This document shows positions 5,773 through 5,980 of a stretch of 5,980 nt of DNA, one piece after another. Made by a program: the position numbers and the translations under genes. Origin of the DNA: Candidatus Nanopelagicaceae bacterium. Lineage in GTDB: Bacteria; Actinomycetota; Actinomycetes; Nanopelagicales; Nanopelagicaceae. Every line of letters begins with the position of its first letter. Positions within the stretch are counted from its first letter, which is position 1. The stretch covers positions 1-5,980 of the forward strand of contig CANLFL010000054.1 in the NCBI GenBank assembly GCA_947489825.1, given 5' to 3'. The notes under the pieces were generated by a model. That model searched no databases. It worked only from the letters and a program-made list of their open reading frames with translations, and was not told the DNA's origin.

Positions 5773-5980
5773 TTATTTGGAGTCGTCTGGCGCTGACGTA
5801 GTTTTCTGGATCTGCATCAAGAATTCAACATTGGACTTGGTGCCCTTCATTTTCTCCAAGAGAAGTTCAAGTGCGGCCTGTGGCTCAAGGGCGTGAAGTA
5901 CGCGACGAAGTTTCCAGACGATATTGAGCTCTTCTGTTCCCATAAGAATTTCTTCTTTACGAGTACCGGAAGCGACAACA
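5773..5980 (-). CDS. rho: C-terminus of transcription termination factor Rho (partial)
   Basis: The last 68 codons and the stop are in the window; the rest lies beyond base 5980. The translation VVASGTRKEEILMGTEELN continues to VWKLRRVLHALEPQAALELLLEKMKGTKSN and ends QKTTSAPDDSK. The GTRKEE segment, the W-LRR helix and the final K-TK-N helix match the end of the Rho ATPase domain in other bacteria. Rho is a hexameric RNA-dependent ATPase that terminates untranslated transcripts. In actinobacteria it normally stands directly before rpmE, and the same gene order resumes further along this strand. No terminator hairpin lies between its stop and the opposing TetR-family gene, so its transcript probably runs into the antisense strand of that gene. 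Confidence 0.93.
   Translation of the reverse strand, partial: VVASGTRKEEILMGTEELNIVWKLRRVLHALEPQAALELLLEKMKGTKSNVEFLMQIQKTTSAPDDSK

Overview
The window carries the actinobacterial housekeeping block rho – rpmE – prfA – prmC – (TsaC/Sua5 family) – glyA – wecA/rfe, all on the minus strand, so it reads from right to left. From memory, Mycobacterium tuberculosis has rho-rpmE-prfA-hemK-Sua5-rfe ahead of the ATP synthase operon, and Streptomyces has glyA in the same position as here. Base composition looks near balanced rather than GC-rich. Together with very short intergenic gaps, this suggests a streamlined lower-GC actinobacterium such as a freshwater Nanopelagicales (acI) lineage. The lineage is inferred from gene order and protein style, not from a database search.

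Region by region in the direction of transcription: (1) 5980-5773 is the C-terminal end of Rho. (2) 5761-4525 holds two genes that interrupt the usual rho-rpmE adjacency: a TetR-family regulator on the plus strand, ending 11 bp from the rho stop, and a divergent small exported Ala-rich protein with a Lys-rich tail. (3) 4524-4362 is a non-coding stretch containing two strong hairpins; the one next to rpmE is a candidate L31 leader. (4) rpmE encodes zinc-type L31 and is followed by a textbook intrinsic terminator. (5) prfA, prmC, the TsaC-like gene, glyA and the start of wecA follow with gaps of 5-26 bp, consistent with one transcription unit that probably continues out of the window.

The block combines transcription termination (Rho), a ribosomal protein (L31), translation termination (RF1) and methylation of release factors by PrmC. 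It also contains a tRNA t6A-type enzyme fold, one-carbon metabolism (GlyA) and polyprenyl-phosphate glycan priming (WecA). The most unusual points are the TsaC/Sua5 homologue, whose nucleotide and threonine binding motifs are nearly all altered, and the regulator plus exported-protein pair set between rho and rpmE with structured RNA next to it. No mobile element, tRNA, rRNA or CRISPR array was seen, and no non-coding stretch exceeds about 175 bases.
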